Shown piece after piece: positions 21,384 to 28,935 of a DNA stretch of 64,000 bases. A program made the position numbers and the translations under genes. The notes beneath the pieces were generated by a model. The model was not told where the DNA came from, ran no database searches, and was given only the letters and a program-made list of their open reading frames with translations. Each line of letters starts with the position of its first letter. Positions within the stretch are counted from its first letter, which is position 1. The stretch comes from a virus. The stretch covers positions 1-64,000 of the IMG/VR virus record IMGVR_UViG_3300043775_000755; one strand, given 5' to 3'.

Positions 21384-22940
21384 ATGTCAGATGCAATTGT
21401 TAAGAACCTTAGTTTTGGCGACGATGCCAAGAACAAGGTTTTTGAAGGTATTACTAAATTAACTAAAGCTGTTAGTTCAACATTAGGGGCAAGTGGTAAA
21501 TGTGTAATGCTGGAAGATGGGATGGGTAATCCTATTATTACTAAAGATGGGGTTACAGTAGCGGATAGTATTGTGTTGTTGGACCCAATTGAAAACATGG
21601 GAGCAAGGCTTTTAAAAGAAGCGGCTAGAAAAACAGTTAAAGAAGCAGGCGATGGAACAACTACAGCAACAGTATTAGCTCACGCTATTTTATCCGAGGC
21701 TTATGAAGTTAAAGACGCTGTTAGTTCTAGAGAACTTAAAAACGGTATTGAAACTGCTGTTGAAAACGTTATTAAGTATCTTGAGTCTATAACTGTACCT
21801 GTTACCGGCGAAATGATAAATCAGATTGCAACTATATCAACTAACAATGATCCTATACTGGGTAAAATTATTGGTGATGCTTTTAGAGCGGTAGATGAAA
21901 CTGGAATTGTTATGATGGAATCATCGGCTTTAGCTGAAACAGAAATTGAAATATTAGACGGTGTGCAATATGATAAAGGATTAGTAAATTCACATTTTGT
22001 AACAAATCAAACTAAAAAAACCGCAGAACTTGATAATCCACAAGTATTAATAATTGAATCTCCGGTTGAAAATATTAGACAAATACAATCAATATTAGAA
22101 TACATTATAAAAACAAATAAGTCTTTATTAATTATTGCTGATATGGAACCTAACGTTATAGCGGCTTTAGCTATGAATAAGGTTAAGGGAAATATTAAAG
22201 TCAATGTTATTAATGCCCCAACTTACGGCGTAAATAAGAAAGACATGCTATCAGATCTAGCCCTGTTAACCGGAGCAACCGTTATTAATGAGGATCTAGG
22301 AGATGATATGGATTTAATCCAACCAGAGTATCTTGGTAATTGTTTAAAAAGTATAACCAGCGATGGAGATACTATATTACAAGTTGGAAACCCAAGTGAA
22401 GAGGTTATTAAACTAATAAATGAAATAAAAGAAAAGTTATTAGGCAATAATGCGCCAGGGGAAGTTATTAGATTAGAGATGAGACTTGCTAGACTATGCG
22501 CCAAAGTGGCTATTGTAAAGGTGGGGGCTAATTCCGACATCGAGTTAAAAGAAAAAGCAGACAGAGTTGAAGATGCAATTTGCGCAACTAAAGCAGCAAT
22601 AAAAGAAGGCATTATTCCTGGAGGCGGTATTGCTTTGCTTGATGCTTCAGAAATTATTAATTCAGATTCAACCGGTGAAACTGTATTATTAAATGCAATT
22701 ACCTCTCCTTTTTATACTATTTTAAGAAATGCTGGAATTGATGTAATACCAACAAATAGACGTGTAGGATTTGGCTTAAATGTGATAACTAATAAAACGG
22801 TTAATATGATTGAAGCTGGTATTATTGATCCGCTATTAGTTACCAAATCAGCATTAAGGAACGCGGCGTCAGTTGCTGTTACAATATTATCAACCGATTG
22901 TGTAATCAATAACTTGAGAGCAAATGAAAGCAATAGGTAA
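21384..22940 (+). CDS. groEL: Phage-encoded GroEL chaperonin
   Basis: A 518-residue group I chaperonin with the ATP-site block E-A-G-D90-G-T-T-T-A, the early L-G-A-S-G-K-C segment, an apical-domain region, and the C-terminal A-I-K-E-G-I-I-P-G-G-G-I-A. It is about 30 residues shorter than bacterial GroEL and lacks the G-G-M tail. It should form a folding ring for virion proteins. The gene overlaps the GroES gene by 17 bases and lies between the lysis and packaging genes, which suggests late expression. Sequence divergence suggests long residence in phages. Confidence 0.93.
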   Translation: MSDAIVKNLSFGDDAKNKVFEGITKLTKAVSSTLGASGKCVMLEDGMGNPIITKDGVTVADSIVLLDPIENMGARLLKEAARKTVKEAGDGTTTATVLAHAILSEAYEVKDAVSSRELKNGIETAVENVIKYLESITVPVTGEMINQIATISTNNDPILGKIIGDAFRAVDETGIVMMESSALAETEIEILDGVQYDKGLVNSHFVTNQTKKTAELDNPQVLIIESPVENIRQIQSILEYIIKTNKSLLIIADMEPNVIAALAMNKVKGNIKVNVINAPTYGVNKKDMLSDLALLTGATVINEDLGDDMDLIQPEYLGNCLKSITSDGDTILQVGNPSEEVIKLINEIKEKLLGNNAPGEVIRLEMRLARLCAKVAIVKVGANSDIELKEKADRVEDAICATKAAIKEGIIPGGGIALLDASEIINSDSTGETVLLNAITSPFYTILRNAGIDVIPTNRRVGFGLNVITNKTVNMIEAGIIDPLLVTKSALRNAASVAVTILSTDCVINNLRANESNR

Positions 22941-23184
22941 TAATATAATCATACTACCAAAAAAAGTAGTTACAGATAAAACAAAAGGAGGTCTTCTATT
23001 GATTGAAAAAGACAAAGAAGATATTAGATATAAAGAAGCGGTTATTGTATCAGTTAGTAACGATATAAAAGCGGTTGTTGAAGGAGATGAAATATACTAT
23101 GACAAACACGCTGGCCACGGAATTGAATTTGAAGGGAATAAGTATACCGTTATAAAATTGCAGGATATAGTTGTTGTATTATGA
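22924..23184 (+). CDS. groES: Phage-encoded GroES co-chaperonin
   Basis: An 86-residue protein with the GroES layout: I-I-L-P-K at the start, a mobile loop T-D-K-T-K-G-G-L-L-L (residues 17-26), then a beta barrel with G-D-E-I-Y-Y and a C-terminal strand. It should cap the GroEL-type ring. The order is GroEL then GroES, the reverse of the usual bacterial operon. It overlaps both neighbours by 17 and 4 bases. Confidence 0.88.
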   Translation: MKAIGNNIIILPKKVVTDKTKGGLLLIEKDKEDIRYKEAVIVSVSNDIKAVVEGDEIYYDKHAGHGIEFEGNKYTVIKLQDIVVVL

Positions 23185-23621
23185 AACGGTTTGAAGCTAA
23201 GGACATAAAAGAACTTAACTTATTAAAAAATTATAGAATAATACGCAAATGGGCATGCAAAACAAATCAGTTAAGTGATGCCGATTTAGAATTGCTTATA
23301 TACTTTGACTGCTTAGACTTATTTACAAAACAAGATTTTAAGATAGGTACATATTCATATAGTTGGGATAATAGACGATGGAACTCCTTATTAAAAGAAG
23401 GATGGATAGTTGTTTGGAGACCTAGAAATCACACAACGCAAAAATACCATATATATAAAGTTTCTTTTAAGTGCAAACAATTAATTAGTAGAATGTACCG
23501 TATAATGCTCGGTATCGAAGAAATACCTACTAGCACACAAAGAAACCCTATAATGAAAGGTAAAACTTATAGTGATATAGTGTTGAAAAAAGCAATAGAG
23601 AATGTTAATAAGAATAATTAA
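23181..23621 (+). CDS. Conserved Bacteroidota phage protein
   Basis: A 146-residue basic protein with N-Y-R-I-I-R-K-W-A-C-K and L-S-D-A-D-L-E-L-L-I-Y, followed by a W-x-x-L-x-x-E-G-W block. The arrangement looks like a winged-helix fold, and I recall related proteins next to the packaging genes of Bacteroidota phages. Function unknown. It is coupled to GroES by an ATGA overlap. Confidence 0.6.
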   Translation: MKRFEAKDIKELNLLKNYRIIRKWACKTNQLSDADLELLIYFDCLDLFTKQDFKIGTYSYSWDNRRWNSLLKEGWIVVWRPRNHTTQKYHIYKVSFKCKQLISRMYRIMLGIEEIPTSTQRNPIMKGKTYSDIVLKKAIENVNKNN

Positions 23622-23633
23622 AAAATAAGTAAT

Positions 23634-24248
23634 ATGGCATTTGTAACAGCCGGAATAATGGGAGGTCTGAACAACTTTAACGGTCGTTCTAGCCGTGGAA
23701 ACAATAACTTCTTTGGGAGAGGCGGAACTGTGGGGGCTATTCGCGGAGCTGTGCAAAATGCTTTTCAAACTCGTCAAGCAGCAAAAGTTGCCGCAAGAGC
23801 ACAGGCATTTAATAGGGTTATGTCTCCATTTGGCAATGCTACCAGAACAAGACCTATTGGATTTATTGAAAGAATTAAACAGGCAAATGCTTTTAAAAAT
23901 GAAAGTTTACGGACTGCAGCCTCGCTTAAAAGTCACTTTAATGCTACGATGCAAAATAGCCTACAGCGTTCAATTAACCCGGCGCAAACGCCGATGACGC
24001 CGAGTGCCCCTAGGCTAGCTTCAATGCCGCCATCAACAACCCAAATACAAACACCAATGCCACCATCAACACCACTCCCAATTATGGAAACATCTAACCA
24101 ATTAACCCCGACTCCTATAAGCCCTACAGCTATGAGCAACCAAGCGACAATACAAGCAGTCAGTGGGGTAGAACCTGCACCGCCTGCAACAACTACAATT
24201 GATCCAGCGGCTTTGCCTATAGATCCAAATGCGACTACAAGCGTATAA
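23634..24248 (+). CDS. Hypothetical protein with proline/threonine-rich C terminus
   Basis: A 204-residue protein. The N terminus is glycine- and asparagine-rich (G-G-L-N-N-F-N-G-R), the centre is basic and helical, and the last 90 residues are rich in proline, threonine and alanine and probably disordered. No family recognised. Its composition and place among small late genes suggest a minor virion or internal protein. Confidence 0.58.
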   Translation: MAFVTAGIMGGLNNFNGRSSRGNNNFFGRGGTVGAIRGAVQNAFQTRQAAKVAARAQAFNRVMSPFGNATRTRPIGFIERIKQANAFKNESLRTAASLKSHFNATMQNSLQRSINPAQTPMTPSAPRLASMPPSTTQIQTPMPPSTPLPIMETSNQLTPTPISPTAMSNQATIQAVSGVEPAPPATTTIDPAALPIDPNATTSV

Positions 24249-24277
24249 TTAAATAACAATATACAAATACAATAATT

Positions 24278-24508
24278 ATGAACTTAAATATTAAAACACA
24301 CCCGATGGACTCACATGACAAACTAGCTAAAACTTCAGGAGTTGGTGCTAATGCTTTATGGAACGGTCCTTTTAATACTGACCATTTGCCAAAAGGTAAA
24401 GGATCAAGTTCCGGGAAAGACGGGATTATCTTAAACAACGACAAACCAATGGCGTGTGGTTGCGCAATTACTCAAAGAGTAAAAAACAAATCTAATGGGG
24501 CATACTGA
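24278..24508 (+). CDS. Small hypothetical protein (76 aa)
   Basis: A 76-residue glycine- and lysine-rich protein beginning MNLNIKTHPMDSHDKLAK, with a C-G-C near the end. No domain recognised. Its last 14 bases overlap the start of the 58-residue membrane protein gene. Confidence 0.55.
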   Translation: MNLNIKTHPMDSHDKLAKTSGVGANALWNGPFNTDHLPKGKGSSSGKDGIILNNDKPMACGCAITQRVKNKSNGAY

Positions 24509-24671
24509 TTTAAAAATATATTTATTTAACAGCACCGCAATGGTTGTAAGTATGACCGCAATAGAGCCAATATTAAAAATAATGTTGTTAGTTGTTTCAA
24601 TTGGCTACACAATTAACAGATGGATGGCGTTATATACGGATAAAAAAAATATTAACAAAACTGAAGAATAA
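24495..24671 (+). CDS. Small membrane protein (58 aa)
   Basis: A frame from ATG at 24495 to TAA at 24669-24671 encodes 58 residues with one strong transmembrane helix (I-L-K-I-M-L-L-V-V-S-I-G-Y) and a lysine-rich C terminus. It could be a second holin or antiholin, or a small virion membrane protein. It overlaps the preceding gene by 14 bases and fills an otherwise empty gap. Confidence 0.52.
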   Translation: MGHTDLKIYLFNSTAMVVSMTAIEPILKIMLLVVSIGYTINRWMALYTDKKNINKTEE

Positions 24672-24676
24672 TTATT

Positions 24677-24808
24677 ATGAAAAAAATGGTTACAGAAAAA
24701 GCTACTGGTGAAAAATACGGTTCTAAAGCGGCAATGGCCAAACACGAAAAAGGTGAAGGCAAAAAAATCCAAATGAAAGAAAAAGCAAAAGCTAAAAAGA
24801 AAAAATAA
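24677..24808 (+). CDS. Tiny lysine-rich protein (43 aa)
   Basis: A 43-residue frame from ATG at 24677 to TAA at 24806-24808, beginning MKKMVTEKATGEKYGSKAAM and ending in repeated lysines. It is extremely basic, as expected for a DNA-condensing or virion-packaged peptide, but no family is recognised. It is followed after one base by the next gene. Confidence 0.52.
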   Translation: MKKMVTEKATGEKYGSKAAMAKHEKGEGKKIQMKEKAKAKKKK

Positions 24809-24809
24809 T

Positions 24810-25340
24810 ATGGCATATACTCCAACACCAGGAAGAGGTAACGGTCCTAAAACAGGAGCGGGTTTACCTACAAGTTTAAATAGTGGTTCTGCTGCTAATA
24901 CAGAAATTGAAAAAACAAGCAACTATACTAAAAGCCAAAAATCAATAAAAGAGGGAATTAGTAATAATAAAGGAAAGTTTGGCGCTACAACACTAAATGA
25001 AACAACTGGCTCGCAAGAAGCAGATGCTTATGAGCCTAGGTATGTTAAAGGTAAAGGGGATACTCCGGACCAAGTTGTAAGTGGAGGGAAAGTGATACGT
25101 AAATCAGTTGTTGCGGGAATGGAGAATAAAACAAATCCGGCATATTATAATTATCGAAATAATAAATCTCAGACTAAAGAGGATTTATATGCTGGATATA
25201 AAGCGGACAGCACCGCTAATATGAGTAGCCGTAATAGATCAGCTAATTATGTTAATATTAGAACAGGCGCAAAACAAGATCTTAACGAGGCCGATAAAAA
25301 AGACCTTATGCAATTTGGACTGGCTAAAAAAGTAAACTAA
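24810..25340 (+). CDS. Hypothetical late protein (176 aa)
   Basis: A polar, glycine-, asparagine- and lysine-rich 176-residue protein with little predicted order (MAYTPTPGRGNGPKTG at the start). No family recognised. Like its neighbours it is basic and may be a minor capsid or internal protein. Confidence 0.55.
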   Translation: MAYTPTPGRGNGPKTGAGLPTSLNSGSAANTEIEKTSNYTKSQKSIKEGISNNKGKFGATTLNETTGSQEADAYEPRYVKGKGDTPDQVVSGGKVIRKSVVAGMENKTNPAYYNYRNNKSQTKEDLYAGYKADSTANMSSRNRSANYVNIRTGAKQDLNEADKKDLMQFGLAKKVN

Positions 25341-25389
25341 AATAAATTATAATACGTAATTACATATATAAACAATCAAATCAAATAAA

Positions 25390-25659
25390 ATGGAAACAGA
25401 AATTAAAAAAATTACAGCAGAACAATTAGAAAAAATTAATGCAGGCCAAAAAGATTTACAGGCTATATTGGTTAATATCGGTATTGTGGAATCGCAAAAA
25501 CATGGTTACTTGCATCAATTAGCGGATTTAAACAAATCCATTGAGGATTTTAAAGCTGAGATTGAGGCAGAATATGGGCCAATTAATATTAACCTACAAG
25601 ACGGTTCTTATACAGAAATTGTAAAAGAAAGTGGATCTACCAATTTAAGCGAGGACTAA
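25390..25659 (+). CDS. Small coiled-coil protein (89 aa)
   Basis: An 89-residue helical protein (METEIKKITAEQLEKINAG at the start) with heptad spacing over residues 5-65 and an acidic C terminus. No enzymatic motif. Upstream, at about 25353-25372, lies a TACGTAAT...ATATATAA sequence that may be a late promoter. It begins a run of genes that leads into the terminase. Confidence 0.58.
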   Translation: METEIKKITAEQLEKINAGQKDLQAILVNIGIVESQKHGYLHQLADLNKSIEDFKAEIEAEYGPININLQDGSYTEIVKESGSTNLSED

Positions 25660-25661
25660 TT

Positions 25662-25904
25662 GTGAGTTCTGTTATAAGAAAAATAAGTATAGGTTCAGAT
25701 TATAAGAATGATGCAATGCACTATTCTATAGGACAAACAGTATATGGGGGTCATGAGATTTCCCATATATTGTTTAATGAATTAGAAAATTCTTATAATA
25801 TTCATATAAAGAAGGATGATGAGATAATGCCATGGAAGAAATTTAATTCAAACATGGCAATTTCTGTTGAATACGATTTAGAGTATAATGAGAAGCATAT
25901 TTAA
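25662..25904 (+). CDS. Hypothetical protein, GTG start (80 aa)
   Basis: An 80-residue protein with a likely GTG start at 25662, two bases after the previous stop; no ATG lies near enough. It is strand-rich with a conserved-looking G-G-H-E-I-S-H-I block. I have a vague memory of similar genes ahead of the terminase in Bacteroidota phages. It overlaps the next gene by 17 bases. Confidence 0.52.
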   Translation: MSSVIRKISIGSDYKNDAMHYSIGQTVYGGHEISHILFNELENSYNIHIKKDDEIMPWKKFNSNMAISVEYDLEYNEKHI

Positions 25905-26505
25905 CTTTATAGTTAAGCCATTAGGCGAAAGATATGAAAACAGCATTACGGTAGATAATAAAGAATTATTACTGAATACGAAAATAGAAAGTTTTAAATC
26001 TGTTAATAATGTAGCGGTTGTAATTTCAACTCCTTTAGCATTCAAAACAGAAATTAAAGAGGGAGATTTAGTAGTAATTCACCATAATGTGTTTAGAAGG
26101 TTTTATGACATGAAAGGCAAAAGCAAGAATAGCTCATCATATTTCAGAGATGATCAATACTTTTGCAATGCAGATCAAATTTACTTATACAAAAATGATA
26201 AGAAATGGATTGCATTTAATGACAGATGTTTTGTAAAGCCAATAAAAAATAATGATAATTTTAAGCTAGATAAAGAAAGAGAACTTATTGGTATATTAAA
26301 ATACGGAAACGACTTCTTAAATAAGCTTAAAATCAATCCTGGCGACCTAGTAGGTTATACCCCTAATGGTGAGTATGAGTTTATTGTAGAAGGCCAGCGA
26401 TTATATTGTATGAAATCTAATGATATTGTAATTAAATATGGATACAAAGGAGACGAAGTTGAATATAATCCAAGCTGGGCACAAAGCGGTATTGGAGCTA
26501 ATTAA
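25888..26505 (+). CDS. Candidate double GroES-fold protein
   Basis: A 205-residue protein in which each half looks like a GroES barrel. Half 1 runs from V-K-P-L-G-E-R to K-E-G-D-L-V-V-I-H-H. Half 2 has V-K-P-I, I-G-I-L-K-Y-G, I-N-P-G-D-L-V-G-Y, then a C-terminal L-Y-C-M-K-S-N-D-I-V-I resembling the final M-x-x-x-D-I strand of GroES. If right, it may be a second co-chaperonin or a capsid protein built on that fold. This is a by-eye assignment. Confidence 0.5.
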   Translation: MRSIFNFIVKPLGERYENSITVDNKELLLNTKIESFKSVNNVAVVISTPLAFKTEIKEGDLVVIHHNVFRRFYDMKGKSKNSSSYFRDDQYFCNADQIYLYKNDKKWIAFNDRCFVKPIKNNDNFKLDKERELIGILKYGNDFLNKLKINPGDLVGYTPNGEYEFIVEGQRLYCMKSNDIVIKYGYKGDEVEYNPSWAQSGIGAN

Positions 26506-26713
26506 AGTTGCGGAAGAAGCTATATTAAATAATGGCGATGATGATTTATCAGCAGACAAATTAAAGAATGCAGCAGCAACAAAAAAATTAGCAATATTCG
26601 ATGCGTTTGAAATTCTTGCTAGAATAGAAGACGAAACAAAAATGATTGAGGAAGCTTCTAAGGAAACTGTTGCTAAACCATTTAAAGGTTTTGCAGAAGG
26701 GAGATCCAGATAA
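26438..26713 (+). CDS. Putative small terminase subunit
   Basis: A 91-residue helical protein beginning MDTKETKLNIIQAGHKAV, directly upstream of and overlapping (one base) the large terminase. Size, helical character and position fit a small terminase subunit that recognises phage DNA, but no HTH motif is obvious. It overlaps the preceding gene by 68 bases, so a later start is possible, though no other ATG precedes residue 68. Confidence 0.5.
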   Translation: MDTKETKLNIIQAGHKAVLELIKVAEEAILNNGDDDLSADKLKNAAATKKLAIFDAFEILARIEDETKMIEEASKETVAKPFKGFAEGRSR

Positions 26714-28932
26714 TGTACGAACAAACTTTATATAAGGTATTGCCAGATTATATAAAACCTACGGTTATTAAAAAAAACAATAGGTTAAATAAATGGAAAT
26801 ACGGATATGACAAAGACTATGACGTAATTGTTGTCAGTAAGACAGGTAAGATTGGTGAAATATATGAAATACAAAATCTTAGAATTGCATTGCCTTTTGC
26901 CGAAGACGTACATAAACGATCTGAAACAAAAGAAGAACAATATTGGGAACAAGCTAAGTATCCTAAAGAATTGGATAAGATTAAAAATGTTGCCGATTGG
27001 AGCAAACATCCTGATAGTTTTAAGGAGTATTGGTATGATTATATAGATCAAGAATTTAAAAGAAGAGATGAAGGTTTTACTTATTATAGCAATGGTAAAC
27101 CTACATATATAACAGGTACACATTATATGTACTTGCAATGGAGCAAGATAGATGTTGGAGCGGCGGATTTTAGAGAATCAAATAGATTATTCTTTATATT
27201 TTGGGAGGCTTGTAAAGCAGATCCAAGATGTTACGGAATGTGTTATTTAAAGAACAGACGTTCTGGATTCTCATTTATGTCTTCTGCAGAACTCGTTAAT
27301 CAAGCGACAATATCCAGCGACTCAAGGTTTGGTATACTATCAAAGTCCGGGGCAGATGCTAAAAAAATGTTTACAGATAAGGTGGTGCCTATATCGGTTA
27401 ATTATCCATTCTTTTTCAAACCTATCCAGGACGGTATGGATAGACCAAAAACTGAATTAGCGTATAGAATACCTGCTTCTAAATTAACAAGAAGAAAATT
27501 AGATTCTAATGATAAGTTAGAAGACCTTGAAGGATTAGATACAACAATTGACTGGAAGAATACTGGTGACAATAGTTATGATGGTGAAAAATTAAAACTA
27601 TTAGTACACGATGAAAGCGGTAAATGGGAAAGACCCGATAACATATTAAATAACTGGCGTGTTACTAAAACAACACTTAGATTAGGTAGTAGAGTTATTG
27701 GAAAGTGTATGATGGGTTCAACATCAAATGCTTTAGATAAAGGAGGTGAAAACTTCAAAAGATTATATAATGATTCAGACGTTACAAAAAGAAACCGCAA
27801 TGGACAAACTAGTTCAGGATTATATAGTTTGTTCATACCTATGGAATGGTCGTACGAAGGATTCATTGATGCTTATGGGATACCTGTATTCGATACTCCA
27901 GACAAACCAGTTAAAGGTATAGATGGAAACTACATAGAATATGGTGTTATTGAACACTGGCAAAATGAGGTTGACGGTTTAAAACAAGATCAAGATGGAT
28001 TAAACGAATATTATCGTCAGTTCCCAAGAACAGAACAACATGCATTCAGAGACGAGACAAAACAATCTTTGTTTAATCTTACAAAAATATATGAGCAAAT
28101 AGATTATAATGATGATCTAAGAAATTCACAAGTTATAACACAAGGTAGTTTCCAATGGGAGAATGGCATTCAGGATTCAAAGGTTGTATTTTATCCAAAC
28201 AAAAACGGCAGGTTCCTAATATCATGGGTTCCACCGAAACATCTTCAAAACCGTGTAATAATAAAGGATGGGCTCAAGTATCCCGGTAATGAACACTTAG
28301 GCGCATTTGGGTGCGATAGTTATGATATATCAGGAACAGTCGATGTAAGAGGATCAAACGGTTCGCTTCATGGGCTAACTAAGTTTTCAATGGAAGATGT
28401 CCCACCCAGTCATTTCTTTTTAGAATATATTGCTAGACCGCAAACTTCAGAAATATTTTTTGAAGAAGTTCTTATGGCTTTAGTGTTTTACGGTATGCCA
28501 ATATTGGCAGAGAATAATAAGGCTAGATTATTATATTATTTAAAACGAAGAGGTTATAGACCATTTTCAATGAACCGCCCCGACAAAGTTTGGAATAATT
28601 TATCACCAACAGAAAAAGAAATTGGGGGTATACCTTCAGCGGGCCAAGATATTATACAAGCGCACGCGTCTGCTATTGAAACTTATATAGAAGATTATGT
28701 TGGATATAAAGAAAGCGGGTATGGTAATATGTATTTCCAAAAAACATTAAATGACTGGTCTAGATTTAATATAAGCAATAGAACAAAACATGATGCAACT
28801 ATAAGCTCTGGGTTTGCGATAATGGCATGCAATAAGCATCTGTATTCCCCTTCTACTCCTTACAAGAAAGAAAAAGTAGAATTAAGTTTCAAAAAATATA
28901 ATAACCGAGGTTATAGTTCACAAATAATATAA
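26713..28932 (+). CDS. terL: Terminase large subunit
   Basis: A 739-residue packaging ATPase-nuclease. A degenerate Walker A (N-R-R-S-G-F-S-F, about residue 181), a Walker B (L-K-L-L-V-H-D-E-S, about 299) and a nuclease domain (F-G-C-D-S-Y-D-I-S-G, about 534; later I-L-A-E-N-N-K) can be seen. The protein translocates and cuts DNA at the portal. It is somewhat longer than typical TerL, in keeping with what I recall for crAss-like and related Bacteroidota phages. The portal gene follows after three bases. Confidence 0.88.
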   Translation: MYEQTLYKVLPDYIKPTVIKKNNRLNKWKYGYDKDYDVIVVSKTGKIGEIYEIQNLRIALPFAEDVHKRSETKEEQYWEQAKYPKELDKIKNVADWSKHPDSFKEYWYDYIDQEFKRRDEGFTYYSNGKPTYITGTHYMYLQWSKIDVGAADFRESNRLFFIFWEACKADPRCYGMCYLKNRRSGFSFMSSAELVNQATISSDSRFGILSKSGADAKKMFTDKVVPISVNYPFFFKPIQDGMDRPKTELAYRIPASKLTRRKLDSNDKLEDLEGLDTTIDWKNTGDNSYDGEKLKLLVHDESGKWERPDNILNNWRVTKTTLRLGSRVIGKCMMGSTSNALDKGGENFKRLYNDSDVTKRNRNGQTSSGLYSLFIPMEWSYEGFIDAYGIPVFDTPDKPVKGIDGNYIEYGVIEHWQNEVDGLKQDQDGLNEYYRQFPRTEQHAFRDETKQSLFNLTKIYEQIDYNDDLRNSQVITQGSFQWENGIQDSKVVFYPNKNGRFLISWVPPKHLQNRVIIKDGLKYPGNEHLGAFGCDSYDISGTVDVRGSNGSLHGLTKFSMEDVPPSHFFLEYIARPQTSEIFFEEVLMALVFYGMPILAENNKARLLYYLKRRGYRPFSMNRPDKVWNNLSPTEKEIGGIPSAGQDIIQAHASAIETYIEDYVGYKESGYGNMYFQKTLNDWSRFNISNRTKHDATISSGFAIMACNKHLYSPSTPYKKEKVELSFKKYNNRGYSSQII

Positions 28933-28935
28933 TAG

